A DNA stretch of 64,000 nucleotides from Heterodera schachtii (lineage: Eukaryota; Nematoda; Chromadorea; Rhabditida; Heteroderidae). The number at the start of each line of letters is the position of its first letter. The stretch's first letter is position 1. Positions 23,739 to 36,758 of the stretch are shown here, piece after piece. The stretch lies in NCBI GenBank assembly GCA_023374025.1, contig SIJG01000004.1, forward strand, positions 1,547,226 to 1,611,225, given 5' to 3'. Both the position numbers and the translations under genes were made by a program. The notes beneath the pieces were generated by a model, which was given only the letters and a program-made list of their open reading frames with translations, did no database searches and was not told the DNA's origin.

Positions 23739-24030
23739 GGAGGAAGAAATTTTGAATTGAAAAGGGAGTCAAAGGGAGAGAAGAAGAGAAAGAGGAAAAG
23801 GAGGAAGAAGAAGAAGGAAGATGGAAAAGGAAAAAACGGAAAAGCAGCAGGGGAAAGGAGGAAAAGCAGGGGAAAGAAGCAAAGAAAAAGGAAAAAGAAA
23901 AAAAACATGAGAAGAAAGAAGCAATTAGCAAATTGCAATCACTAAAATAGGCACAAAAAACAGCACAAAGCAAAGCAACCAATGATCACCGATCACCAAT
24001 TTATTAGTCGACCACGATCACCAATGACCA

Positions 24031-24075
24031 CATGATCGCCACTTTTGATCGCCACTTTTGATCGCCATTTTTGTT
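24031..24075. repeat. short tandem repeat, GATCGCCACTTTT unit
   Basis: Three near-identical copies of a 15-base unit (GATCGCCACTTTT plus TT/TG) in a row, degrading into TTACCATTTTTG units. Confidence 0.8.
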
Positions 24076-24837
24076 ACCATTTTTGTCATTACTTTTGCAT
24101 CGCTGTAAATTAAAAAAATGAAAAGAGAAAAACGGAAAAAACATTTGTAATGATCAGTCAATTTGTTCATTCTCTTCTCCGGTGATTTTCATCTGCGCAA
24201 ATTGCACAGTTTTTGGAATGTTAAAAAATCGCAGCAAAAGAAAATTGGGAAAAATATGCGAAAATAATTAAGCAATTAACAAACGATTAATCTCCATTTG
24301 TGGTGTTTGTTTTTTCATTTATTCTTTGTTCCTTCCATTTTTGTTTTCAAAAATTCAGAAATCGGAAGTTTTTCTTTTTTTTTTCCCTCCGGCGATTCGC
24401 ACCAAAAATGCATTCAGCTCAAAGTTCGGCTTTTTCCTGCTGCTCCGCTTAATCATCTCCTCCTCAACTTGGGATGATCGCCAAATTGGCTACGTCGGCG
24501 GCGGCAATCGAACGAACGAACGACGCACTCACAGCGGGGGGGGGGGGGGGGGGGAGGAGAAAATGGGGAAAATGGGGGGGGGGGATGGAAATGGAAATGA
24601 AATGGGGTAATTTGGTGGAAATGCACGCGGACAATCCATTCAAGGGTTTTGGATTGGATACCCTGTCGATGCAGTCATTTGCTCAAAGTTGGCTGTCTTC
24701 TGATCGCCAAAGTCCCTTCTTTGACTGTTTTCTCCAATTCAATCCTTTTTCTGTCTGTTCTGTCCCTAATTGACCCCATTTGCCCTGCTAATTGCCCCGT
24801 TTGGCCATTTTAGCCCTCCCCTCCGCTTCTCCCCCCA

Positions 24838-26274
24838 ATGCCGCGTCCGCTTTCCCCTCTTCCTTTCCCTTCTTCCGCTTCTCCGCCTCTTTCTGCCATT
24901 CTTCGCGTTCGTTTCCTCACTCTGTCCCTTTCCTTCGTCTCCGTCGTGTTTTTCCTTCTAACTTTGGCATTTTCTGTGCTCATTCTCACCGACATCAATG
25001 CCCTGCACACGGAAGTGATGGTGGACATCGAGCAGTTCAAAGTGAATTTGGGAAAGGTTCGGACAGTGAGTAAATTGTGTCCCATGGCTAAGGGCGTCGT
25101 AAGCAAAGCGTGGGACGGAATGATCGAACTCCAAGCGGCGGACGGAGGCCAAAACAACGGGGAAAGTGCCGCGAAAGAAAACGCACAAACGACGATTGGC
25201 CGACAGAAAAGACAGTACGGCACAATGCCATCGTACAGTTCAGCCTATGTTAACAAACAGCAGACATGCAGTGAGTTGGCAAGCACAAGCAAAAATATAT
25301 CAACCTCCTAAAGATTGCGCTGCCCGAGCAAACAAATGCCCCGCCGGACCGCCGGGGCCCCCAGGCGCCCCGGGACTGCCCGGGGGTATGTCATTAGGGG
25401 GAATTTCTTAATGAAATTTGGTTGGTCAGAGCCAGGAACACGTGGACAGGACGGGATTCCAGGAATACCTGGGATGAGTCAGAGTTTCGACAGTGGCTAT
25501 CAAGTTGTTGTCCATTTTTTGCCATGCAAATGCCCTTTCGGCCTTTTAGGGCTGTGTCCAATGCCCCCCGGGCCCACCGGGCGTTCAAGGCATTCAAGGC
25601 GTGCCGGGGACACCTGGGCCCGACGGACAAGTAAAAAGTTGGACTTGACAAATACACGGCATTCTTTAGCCAGGAACACCCGGCACAAATGGGGAAGGGG
25701 GCTACGCAGGCGCACCAGGAGGTTATTTGGCTAATTACTGATCAATGGAATGGAAATCTTTTAGAACCCGGAGAACCCGGCCAACCAGGTGAAGGTGGTG
25801 CGGAACAACTCCATTCGAAATAATTTAGGCACTCCCGGCACCAACGGATCTCCGGGCCAACCAGGCCAAGCGGGACAAACAGGAAAAGGTGGGATTAAGC
25901 GGGAAGAGGGCCCGGGAGCAGAGCGATTTTTCAGGTCCGCCTGGGCCTAAAGGGCCAATCGGACCGGCGGGGCCAATTGGACAGCCCGGACAGCCCGGTA
26001 AGTGAAGCGACGGGGAGGCGGCATTTAGAAAAAGCAACTGTCAGGCGCACCCGCTGCAACAGGCGCACAGGGCCAAATGGGACGAGTGGGCTCGTCGGGA
26101 CTGAATGGGAACAGCGGTGGGATGGATTCATCTGAAATTTGCAACAAAATATCCTTTTTAGGATCGCCAGGCCAAATAGGACCGGTTGGACAATTTAATG
26201 ATCCCTAATTAAGGAGAATGACACATAATTTACAGCCTGGGCCTCCAGGAGCACCGGGGCAAGATGCCGGATAG
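24838..26274 (+). CDS. cuticle collagen with eleven exons
   Basis: Cuticle collagens are secreted structural proteins processed by astacin and subtilisin-like enzymes. The N-terminal exon (24838-25270) has a membrane or signal helix (about residues 30-52) followed by DINALHTEVMVDIEQFKVNL, the nematode collagen N-terminal domain, and a dibasic cleavage site (GRQKRQYG). A Cys pair flanks the first Gly-X-Y block (CPAGPPGPPGAPGLPG). Ten further exons at 25314-25385, 25430-25503, 25550-25630, 25670-25721, 25765-25788, 25829-25888, 25935-25997, 26045-26116, 26162-26184 and 26236-26274 keep an unbroken Gly-X-Y frame apart from one Cys-bearing interruption. The chain is about 330 residues and ends in Gly just after the triplets, with no C-terminal Cys block. 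Start choice is the first ATG before the helix. Confidence 0.85.
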
Positions 26275-26808
26275 TGAGGAGCAATGGCAAACGGCACCAA
26301 AAATAAGCAAACACTCCGTTCAGTTGCCCGTGCCCGCCCCGAGTCCAAGCGGCGCCGTACAGACAGAAGCAATGAACAACGAATCGGAAGAGAAAGAGAG
26401 GAAGAGAAGCAATGATATGAAAATGATGTGTTTTTCTAAATTTAGAAATAAACGATTTGCCTTTTTGGGTGCCATTGCCAAGAGAATTTAATTTTAATTT
26501 CAATGAAAGTGCCCTTTTCCTCCTCCGTACCTCTCTCTCTTTTGCCACTTCTTTTGGCACTTCTCTTCTCCCAATGGTCATCATTTCCATGGAAACAGAA
26601 TGAAACCCATAAAGAGAGAAGGAAGGGGTCAGCAAATGCCTGGTGAAAAAGTATTTGTTCTCTCGTAATTACCGTCTTTCCATTAGCCGCTTCTTCTCAT
26701 TGCCCCCCCCCCCCGCCCATTTCAATGACCACTCTCTCTCTGTTTCTTCTAACACTGACTGACTGATAATCCTTCTCCTCCATCCCATCCTTTCCTTCCT
26801 TCCGGATA
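26275..26808. other. intergenic between collagen and CEP290-like genes
   Basis: Contains the collagen 3' end, an AATAAA at about 26447 that could serve its polyadenylation, and a C run at about 26702-26714. No gene is seen. Confidence 0.4.
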
Positions 26809-29800
26809 ATGGCCTCTAATGAGTCCCCGACAGAGGAGGACAATGCCAATGCCGTTGTGGCCTCGTCTCGGTTATTCGATGCTCTTAAAAAGGGCGAGGG
26901 CATTGCGCATTCATTGGCAGAAGCAATTGAAAATGGGGACACGGAACAGTTGCAGCATTGGTACGATTTAATAGCCGAGGTTTTTTTTTTAAATTTTCGT
27001 CGGCTGTTGGCAAAATGCCATTGTTTCTCATCTGAAGGTGCCATTCGAAGAGCTGCAGCAACGACTTGGCAATTACGAATTGGTTGAACTGCTGCGCACT
27101 GTGCATTTGCTGATGCAATGGGAACACGCGCAGGGAGAAGAGCTTAAAGTGGGCAAGCGAAGGGATGCCATTTGAAAATTGGCTGACCCAACGATTTTAG
27201 GAAAGTAAAGGGGGACCAGGAATTTTGGGTGGGTCTGGGACTTGTCGGGACCCTGAAAAGCCGTGACCGGGATTTGGGTTTTCGTCCGGGAACCTGAGAC
27301 AACTGGGAGTTTTTCCGTAAAAAATTTAAAAATAAATGATTTTATTATTTTTTAGTGAAAATATTATAAAATAATTTTTGTTTTTTTTTTTCTTTAGGCA
27401 AAAATTAAATTAAAATACATATAAAATAAAAAATAACAAATTAAAAATTATTTTCAAATAAGTCACTAATTTTTGATTCAAATTCAAATGATCGAATATG
27501 TTGAATATGACTCAGATAGATTCAGAATTTGAATCTTTAAATCTTGTGTATTCATAAACAGGCGGGAGAAAAATATGAATTTTAATGAACACTTTGTTAA
27601 TATTTGCACAAATTATTTTTGGTTTTTTAGGATGTTTTAAAAGGAAATAAAATTATTATATTTTCGCTCAAACCCTTCCTTTTCCAGTGGTCGTTTTCCC
27701 GGGGCTCCTCTACAGGAACCCCGGGGACCTGACTTTTTCAAAAGCTGCGACGGAAGACCGGGAATTCCCGACCCTAAGCCGGTCCCGTTCTACTCTGATT
27801 TAAGGAGGTAATTGACCGCGAAGTGACTGAATCGGCGGAAAGGGAAGAGAGTTGGAAAACGGAAAGGGAGGAGCTGAAAAGCGAACTGATCAAGGCGAAG
27901 AGCCGATCAGAAATGGGAGAAGTGAACGAAGCATTGCGAGAGGAAATCGAAGCATTGACAGCGGAAAATGCGCAGATGAAGCAAATGGGCAGGGAAAGGG
28001 ACGGAGAAATGGCAAAAATGGGCGAACGGACGGAGCAATTGGAGGAGAGACTGCGGGGGGCCGAGCGGGAAAATGCCCTGCTGATAAGCAATGTCAGAGG
28101 GAGGGGAGAGAGGGCGAGGGGAGGGGGGGGGGACGGGCATTGGCATTGTATGTGCCTGCTGCTGAAGTCGGGTTGATCAGTTGATCACCAAATCAATCAA
28201 TCAATCAATATCTGATCAAAGTTTGGGCATTTGTTTGTTGGCCTTGAGAAAGTTGAAACAGAAAGAAATAAAATAAACAATTGATTCGTTTAGCAAGCAC
28301 AGCTTGAGGACAGCATTCGTGAACTGAATCGGAGACTGAACACGCAAAGTGAGGCAAAACAGCAGGGGACGGAATGGGAGGCGAGGAAACTCAGACAGCG
28401 CAACGAACAAGCGATGGTATTGAGTGAACAGGTCGAGTAAATGCAAATGCAAAAAGCAAGCAATTAATTAATCACTAATTGGGTGATTAAGGTTCGCGAA
28501 TTGGCTGCCCAAAATGACGAACTCAGAGAAGAAATTGACCGATTGAGTGGCGCATTGGACGAAGCCAACGGACTGTTAAAGGAGAACACGGCACGATTTG
28601 CGGAATTCAATGAACAGTTTGAGGAGGCGGAGAAGCAGTTGGAACGGTTGAAATCGGACAATGGCGAATTGCGGAAGATAATGGAGGAAAAGGAAAAGGC
28701 AAAAATTGGGGAGGGGCAATTAAAAAGTAATTAAAGGCAATTAAAAATAAAATTAATTTTTAAAAGGGGAATTCCATGCAATATTCCTTTAGGCATTAAA
28801 AGAGCGGACGTTAAATGTGCAAATGAGCAGCAGGGAATTTGTCGAAGTTGTGCAGGAGAAGGACGCACTGCTCGAGAAACAGCGAGTTCAGCTGCAGCAG
28901 ACAAAGGCCGAGTTGGAGCAGTGCCGACTCAGCCTGGAGACGGCCATCAGACCGAACGAACAGAGGGAGGAGGAGCTGGACAGACTGCGGGTGGAGCTGA
29001 TCAACGCCACGGAAGCAGCACGGAAACTATTCGGAGTGGAAGCACTAGCGGGGGAAGAGCAAATGGACGACGGAGACGCGGCACGGGCGGAGGGGGCGGC
29101 GCGGGAGCTGCGCCTGAGAATGATCCAAATGGACCAGCAGTTGGAGCAGCAGGAACGGAGCCTGGCACAAAAGCGGCAGACGGAGCACGAGACGGAGCAG
29201 GCCTTGGAGCAGAAGGACTTGCAAATAGCGAGACTTCTTACCGAATGCCAACGCTACCGAAAGGTACGGCACGGCACAATGAATGCCATGGGGACACGGA
29301 AACGGGATGGCGAGTGTTTCAGATGGCATTTGGCGACGCGGAAGGACAAATGGCACGGATTGAGAAGCAATTGGAGTACAGGAACAAACAAATTGAGCAA
29401 TTGAACAGAAGATGCTCCGAATTACAAATCGAATTGGAGCAGTACATTGGTGAGGAAGAGCAAGCAGAGAAGCAGAGAAAGGAAAAGAAGGGGGAAACGG
29501 AAGAGGGCGAACAAAAGGTGAAGAGAAAAAGAGTAACGATTAGGGAGGAAGAGGGAAAAGAAGAAAAGGCGGAAGAGAGCATGGATGAGGAGGAGACCGA
29601 GGAAGAAAAAGAGGAGGAGGAAGAAGAAGAAGAAGAATACAGAGAAGAAATAATGGAAGAATGGGAGGAGGAGGAGGAAGAGAAAAGAGAGGAAAAAGAA
29701 CAGAGGGAAGAGATGGAAAAGAAGAGGGAAACAGAGAGAGCAGAAGCAAAGGAGGGAAGGAAAAGGCAGACAGAGAAGCAGACAGTGGTCAAAAGCCGAA

Positions 29801-32800
29801 AGTCACGGGAGCAGCTTCTCCGGGAAGCGACAGATGTGCAGGCACTTCACGGAGAGATCACGAGACTAATTAGAGTTGGCAAACATTGCCCCGGGGGAAG
29901 ATTAAGGGTAATTAAATTTAGGACCTTAGAAAGACGGAGGAAGAGCTGAACTTGCTGAGGAAGCAGTACAACGAAAGAGGGACGCTTTTGAAGGAGGAGA
30001 GGGAGGCAAAGGCAAAGGCACGGAGGGAGACGGACAGACTGAGGGAGTTGTTGCTGTTCAACGGTGGAGACGAGGAGGCCAAAGACCCATTGGACAAATT
30101 GGAAGAATTTGAGGGGGGAAACGTCGGAGAAATTACTGATCAGACAAAAGCCGAAGAAATAACTGATCAGGCGGAGGAGGGAAAAGCCGAGCAAAGAGGC
30201 CAAGTCGACCCTTTCACTGAAGTGAAACCCCAATATTGCTAATGAGACAAATGCGTTGTTTAAACAGTTGCGCGAAAGAGAGAGAATGGAATCGCTGGAG
30301 TTGGAGAACGCGGAATTGCGTCGCTTTGTGGAAAACGTGGCGGAGAACGGAAGGGACGAAAGGGAGCGGAGAATGGCGGAAGGGACGCGGCGATTGGTGT
30401 TTTTGGCGGTGAAAGAGGCCAAATCGGAGCGGCGACTGCAAATCAGCAAACGATTGCGCATGGCAATGAGCACAGGTAAAAATGCGAATGGGCAACGAAG
30501 ATAAAAATTGGAGGACGAAAAGCGGGTAAATGAGGGAAAATTAGACAAATGAGTTAAAATTTGGGAGGGGTGGGATTTTGATCTGATGTTTTGGGGCCAT
30601 TCACTGATCGGCACGAAAAGGGAGCCCTCCTTTACCGCTTTTCTTCTTTTGAATTCAATTTTTGTGCAGAAATGCGCACAATGAAGGACAGACTGAGCCG
30701 CGTTTTGTCCGGTGAGGTCAGTTGCCCGGTGCTTTTCCCCCCATAAATTCGCCATTTTCGGCTATCTTTTGCATTTCATTGAATGGCAATTTTGTCCTTT
30801 AGGAGTCAAAGTCGCGCCAACTTTTTGTGGAGAACGAGGCCAAGCTGTTCGAGTTGGCTCGTCTCCAAAATGCGCTGCTCCATTCCGTGCCCGTGCACGA
30901 ATACAACCGACTTCTCAGACAGCACAAACGCCTTCTGCGCGACAGATTTTTGAGCTCGCCGTCCGACATGGGTTACCATTCGGAAACAGAGCAACCGACG
31001 GAAGACGACGATTTTGTGGACAAAATGTACACGGAGCAGCACTTGAACATCGGACGAACGGTCGGAGGTCCGTCGGACTTTGAAAATTTGGCCGAAATGC
31101 GTTGGCTTTAGACTCGGCCCATTGGCACAACGAATGGGGCCAATTGAGGGAAATGAACGACGTATTAAGAGGACAAAACGACGCACTGAACAGGGAGAGG
31201 GAGAAGCTGAAGGCGGAACTGGACGAGCTGAACGCATTTCTGGACGACATCGAAGCAGAAACGGAACTGAAGTCGATGTGTGAGTGGACAATTTGGGGGG
31301 GGGGAATCCCGAGAGTTGGCCCAGTGGTCGAGACCGACACTCTCGAGCAGCGGAGTTAAGAGAATATATTCAGTGGCCAACATCGAACGACGTTTTCTCC
31401 AAGCTCTGAGAGAACAGTTTGAGTGCGCGGAAGAGAGAGAGGCGTTGGGGTGCGAATTGCGAAGGAGCGAACGCAATTTCAGGTGATTAGTCAGAAGCAG
31501 CAATTGGCAACTTCAAGATGGCACTAATTGATGTTAATTGGGCTGAATTAGTGCCGTCGTCCCTTTCAGTGAGGCGCGTGATCGTTGGCTGAGTGAACGG
31601 CGTCGTCTCGTGGACACAATTGGCCACCTCAACTCGGCTCTGCAACGGCTTCACCGTGACCAATTGCTGGCCATCCCCGGCTCGGTCCATGTGACCACTT
31701 CACAATTAGAAGCATTGGCCACCCATTTGAGAAGGGCATATCAGAAGGAGAGAGAAGCGAGTGGGAGAGAGAATGAGTTGGAGGAGAGGGCGGAAGAGAT
31801 GCAGAGGGCGGAGAGTGCACTCATGGCGAAGAGAGCGGCGCTGGAGACGATTTTGGACAGAGACGGAGAGTTGAGGGCAGTGCATGCCGTACTGCAGGGG
31901 TACGCACTGAACGAAGTGACACTCAGCGCAGAATTGCAACGGACACGCAAAAAGGTGCATAGATTTGGGAAAACGAGAGAGAGACAGAGAGAGAGAGACA
32001 GAGAGAGAGCGAGAGAAACAGAGAGAAATGCCAAAGTTTGAAAAGAAATGAAAAAAAAATTTAAATTTTAAGCTGGAAAAAGTGGACAAGGAAATGAACG
32101 AACGGACTGAAGAATTGGAAGAATTGAGAGAAATGCTGACGCACTTTCAACATGTAAAGGAAGTTGATTTAAAACAATTGGAACAACAAATTGAGCAAAG
32201 ACAGAAGAGAGGGGAAGAAAGAATGAACAAAAAGGAAGAAAAACAAAGCGAAGGAAAGGAAAAGCAAAGGGAGGAAAAGGAAAAGCAAAGGGAGGAAAAG
32301 GAAAAGCAAAGGGAGGAAAAGGAAACGAAAGGCGACAGAGAGGAGGAGGAACAAGCGCAAAAGAGAGGGGACAGCAGCAGAAGAACAGTGCTAATGGTGG
32401 ACAATTCGAGCGAATGGGCCGAACAGCTGCAGAAAGTGCGGGAACAGGCCAAACTCTGTGTGGACACTTACAAGGTAAAGGAGAAGAAAAGAGGGAGAGA
32501 ATAAAAAGGAAATGCGAAGGAACAATTGGAAAGTCGGGACAAAACATTGGACGAATATCGCCAATTGGTGGAACAACTCCGAACCGAACTCACCGAAGTA
32601 CGGAACGGAAGAAGAGAAGCGGAGGAACAGCGGAAGAGAGACGGAGCGGAAACGGAAGAGGAGACGAGCAAAAGCGGAGAAAGGAAGCGGACGGACGAAT
32701 GGGAAGCGGAAGAAGCGGAGGAGCGGTGGGAGAGGCGGACGAGGGCATTGGAGAGGCAGCTGAGGAGGATGGCGGAGGAGCAGGCGGAGATGGAGAGGGA

Positions 32801-35079
32801 GCGGACGAAGCTCAGAGAGACCATCAGAGCAAAGGAGGAGAGCGAGAGACGGCACAGAGAGGGAGAGGGCACGAGGGATGTGAAAGTGCAGGTGATCAGA
32901 GGAAGAGGGGAGGAGGACCGATCAACAGCCATCACTGATCAGTGATCGGCCATTCACTTTGAAATTTAGGTTAGCATAAGTCAGCCAAAGGCAGGGAGAG
33001 GAAGAAAAGCAAATACCAAAAGGGAAGAGACAACGGCAGGGGGAGAGGACGAAAGAGAAGAGGAGGGGCAGGAAGACGGCGAGAGAGAGGGGGACGAAGC
33101 GGACAAAGAAGATCAAGCGGACTTGGAGGAGCAGGAAGAAGCGGACAGCAGTGCCAGCGACGTCGGAAGCGGAGGAGGAGGAGGAAGAGGGGGCTCCGAT
33201 TCGGGCACTGTGGAAGACATACAACAAAACGAACGGGAAGGGAGACGGGAGAGCGATTCGGGTAGGAATTAACACAGCTAATTAGGGGAAAACGAAAGCC
33301 CAAATTGATAGTCGGAAGAGAAGCGAGGAAAAGCAAGGCGAGCACGCGGACAATTAGCCAAAGAAGGTCATTTGGAATGGAAGCAGCGCAAGACATGGAA
33401 ACGATGGTGATGAGACACAGAAACGAGACGAGGCGGCTGAGAATGAGAGTGATGGAATTGGAGAGGAGGAACAGAGTAAGAGAGATGAGAGAGACAAAGA
33501 GAAAGGGAGAGATAGAGGGAGAGAGAGAGAGAGAGAGAGAGAAGAGAGAAAGAGGGAAGAGAGAATAGGAGTAAGAGAGATAAAGAGAAAAGGAAATGAG
33601 AGAGAGAGGGAAGGAGTAAGAGAAAGAAAAAAAGTATTTTTGATCAGAAAAATGCCAAAGAGGATATTAGACTGATCAAAAAGAGAAGGAAACGAAAGAG
33701 ACACGAGACTATTTTAACTAAGACTCACAAACCCAAAGGAACTGTCCGAGCAGTACGCTTCCCTCCGCGAGCGTTCTCGGTTGGCAATGCGTCCACGCTC
33801 AACGCCTTCCGCCGCCGCCGGAGGGACAGAAGCCGCGGTCGATGCCCTACGGCGAGAGAATGAGCGACTTAAAAGAGAAAACTCCAATTTGAACAAGTCG
33901 CTGGAAAAGCAACGTGAAGAAGCGGAACGAACGGCGATTCGGCTGAGACGGATGGAAACGCAAAGCCGCGCCAACGCAGAAGCGTGGGAAGAACGCAAAA
34001 GAAACGAACGAAGCGCGGCACTTTTGCGGAAACGGATCGAAGAAGGCGCGGAGCGAGAGCGACTGCTTCAAGAGCGATTGGAGAGGCGGGAGAGACACAT
34101 TGAACAGCTGAGCAGGGAACAGCAGGGCCGACTTGCGGACACAGAGCGAGTTCAGGCGACGATGGCACAGTGGCGAGCGAAAGTGGCACTATTGGAGCAA
34201 CGAGAGGGCACATTGAGCCAAGAGCGAGTGGTGTTGGGTGAACGGTGCAACGAACTGACGCGGAGACTCGAAGCAATGGCACGAGAGCACGGAAATGCCA
34301 AGAAGCGATTAGCCGAATTGACAAAGGCACAACAGGAAGAGAAGGCGGAGGAGAAGCTTAGGGAGGAAGAAAAGGCAATTGGAGGAGAAGTAAGCTAAAA
34401 CGAAATAGAAAAAGAAAGGAAAAGCCAAAAATAGGGAAATCAGAAAACAATGGCACGAAAGACGGAGGACAGAAGAGAGGCACAAACCCAGACTGAAGAG
34501 CCAAACAAAGAGCAGGAGAAAAAGCCAATGCCAAACGAAGCAGGGGGAACAGAACGCAAAAATGAGGGGAGAATTCGGTCGGCACCGCCTTCAGCGGGAA
34601 AAGCGGCACCGACGGCGGAATGGGAGGGCAAATGGAGGGAGGCCGAAATGAGAGAGATGGCACAACAGTGGGAGGAAGAACGTGCCGAAAAGCAAAGGCT
34701 GACGAAAAAACTGAGAAGGGCGAGTGAATGGGCGAAGGGAGAAGCGAACAAACGCAATTAAAGGACAAATGGGAACCTTAAAGTAATTAAGGCGGAACTG
34801 CTCCAAAGGGAAACGGAAGAGCAATTGGAAACGCAACGAAAGGCGAAAGAGCGACTGGAAACGGAGCACAACGCGTTGCTACGCTTGGAGAAGCGGCGAA
34901 CACTGCGCGAAGAGACCGAATCGGTGGGCATGGCACTGATCAGGGACAAATTGGCGGCGAAAGAGCGCGAAGTGTCCGCACAGGTCATTTGAGGGGAAAA
35001 GGAAGAGAGAGACAAATGGAAAAGGAAAAGCGGACTTTAGCGGCACCGAATCATCGAATTGGAGCGAAAGCTGTGGTAA
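26809..35079 (+). CDS. cep290: CEP290-like centrosomal/ciliary coiled-coil protein
   Basis: CEP290 is a very long coiled-coil protein that links microtubules to membrane at the ciliary transition zone. I join 22 exons in consistent phase (first 26809-26979, last 35041-35079), about 1,935 residues of nearly continuous coiled coil. Regions that match CEP290 in order: near the N-terminus PFEELQQRLGNYELVELLRT with LM soon after; MAFGDAEGQMARIEKQLEYR with NKQIEQL in exon 29323-29874; RKQYNERGTLLKEE at 29960-30000; and LFELARLQNALLHSVPVHEY with NRLLRQHKRLL at 30840-30930. Insertions: a Glu-rich block at about 29560-29720 and KEKQREE repeats at 32240-32320. The second intron is far longer than the others (27149-27804). 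Two donors appear to be GC (28699 and 34720). Nematode CEP290 is divergent, so similarity is patchy; a different long coiled-coil protein is the alternative. Confidence 0.65.
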
Positions 35080-35183
35080 TTTTGTTGTTGGGCATTGACC
35101 AATCATTCTCCCAATTCTCCGAATTGACTTGGAGAGAGTGCGCCCCTTTCTTTCTTCCGCACAATCAGTGGAAAAGCCAAAGA

Positions 35184-36587
35184 ATGAATTCGCTGCTTTT
35201 TCTCTCATTTGTCATTTCAGTGAGTCTTTCGTTCGTCCATTTGTCCACCCAAATTTCCATTTGAGTTTTTGTTGCCATTGGCCATCGGTGCCGAATTCCC
35301 TTCGGACTCCGAGACGGAAATGCGCTCAATTGTCAGTCGGGTGAATGAGGCAAACGTCGGTTGGCGTGCCACGGTTTACCCCAAATTCGCGCGGATGAGC
35401 AAAGAGCAACGGAAGCGACTGAACGGATTGGCCGTGACGGACGCCCAACGGCGGGCGGAGCAGCGCAAAATGGCCGAGGAAACGCCACTGACACTGCCAT
35501 TGGACAAAATACCGCGGGAGTTCGACGCGTCACGCAAATGGCCAAAGTGTGCGGAAGTGATCAGAGACATCCGCGACCAGTCGCACTGCGGCGACTGTTG
35601 GGCGGTCGCAGCGGCGAGCGTTTACTCCGACCGATTGTGCATCAAATCGGACGGACGCGTCAAAGTGAGCGCGTCCGAAATTGACATCGCCAGCTGTGCC
35701 CTCGAGGAGGGCACCGACGGGTGAGTGGGCATGGGAAAAGACGGCCAATCAAAGGGTTTCCTTCGACATGGCACGAAATGCCGTCGAAAGTGTTGCCCAA
35801 TCAATCCTCGACTTTCCCCGTTTTTAAAGTTGCCTCGGGGTAGAAGACCTGTCGCCCGGATGGAAATTCATCCACAAATTCGGCGTCGTGTCCGGCTCGG
35901 GCTTCCGCCTGCGCAAGGGCTGCAAGCCGTACCCTTTCCCCCCGTCCGGCGAGGCGTCCGGCTTCTTCGCGACGCCCGTCTGTGAGCTGAAGTGCCACGA
36001 GAACTTCACGGAAAAGACGTACGCAGAAGACAAACTTTTCGGTGAGTCATCCGTCGGTGAGAAAAGCGGCGAAAGTTCAGACAAAGCGTCAAAATGACAT
36101 TCTGATCAAAATCAAATGAATGCCATGGCAGGCACTCCGGTTGTTCTGCAGTCGAGCGACAACGACCGAATTGTGCAACTGATCCAACAAGAAATGCTGG
36201 GCAGGGGACCGGTTGAGGTGGGCTTCCTCGTCTACACCGACTTCTTCTCCTACCGCAGCGGAGTGTACAAAGTCAGTGCTTAAACCTATGGACCACCGAA
36301 CGAAGCACCCAAACCATGGATGGATGACCCAATCCGATTGAAAAACTCATTCAATGCCCCCTCAAATTCAATATTTCCAGCACACGTGGGGCACCCTCGA
36401 GGGAGGCCATGCGGTCAAAGTGATCGGTTGGGGAGTGGAGAAGGGACAACCGTATTGGCTTGCCGCCAACTCGTGGGGCGACGACTGGGGAGAGCACGGC
36501 TTTTTCCGAATCCGACGAGGAACAAACGAAGCGGAATTTGAGGGGCTGGTGGACCCTTACGCAAGTGACCCGGTGGTGGCCGAGTGA
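35184..36587 (+). CDS. cathepsin B-like cysteine protease, no occluding-loop histidines
   Basis: A papain-family (C1A) protease, secreted or lysosomal, likely for digestion or tissue invasion. Exons 35184-35219, 35266-35720, 35830-36041, 36132-36271 and 36381-36587 give about 349 residues. A signal peptide (MNSLLFLSFVIS onward), a short propeptide, then the catalytic block IRDQSHCGDCWAVAAAS with oxyanion Gln and nucleophile Cys. The catalytic His is in GGHAVKVIGWG and the Asn in AANSWGDDWG. DRLCIKSDGRVKVSASEID and GCKPYPFPP place it in cathepsin B rather than L. Between PYPFPP and the next Cys only about ten residues remain, with no paired His and fewer Cys than normal, where cathepsin B carries its occluding loop. 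That predicts endopeptidase rather than dipeptidyl-carboxypeptidase behaviour. The CGDCW in place of CGSCW is also unusual. Confidence 0.88.
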
Positions 36588-36758
36588 ATTGACAGATTCA
36601 TTTCGGAAAAGAGAAAATACAATAAAAGCAAAACACAATCAAAAACGACAAATGGAAAAAAAGTATTAAAAATTGTCAGCGATATTAAAAACATCAAAAA
36701 GTGTCACTTAAATATTAAGACAGCGAGCAACCGCTTCTTTAAAACGCACAAATTCCTC
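36588..36758. other. convergent 3' intergenic gap
   Basis: A short AT-rich spacer between the stops of two convergent genes, containing an AATAAA at about 36620 suited to the protease transcript. Confidence 0.5.
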
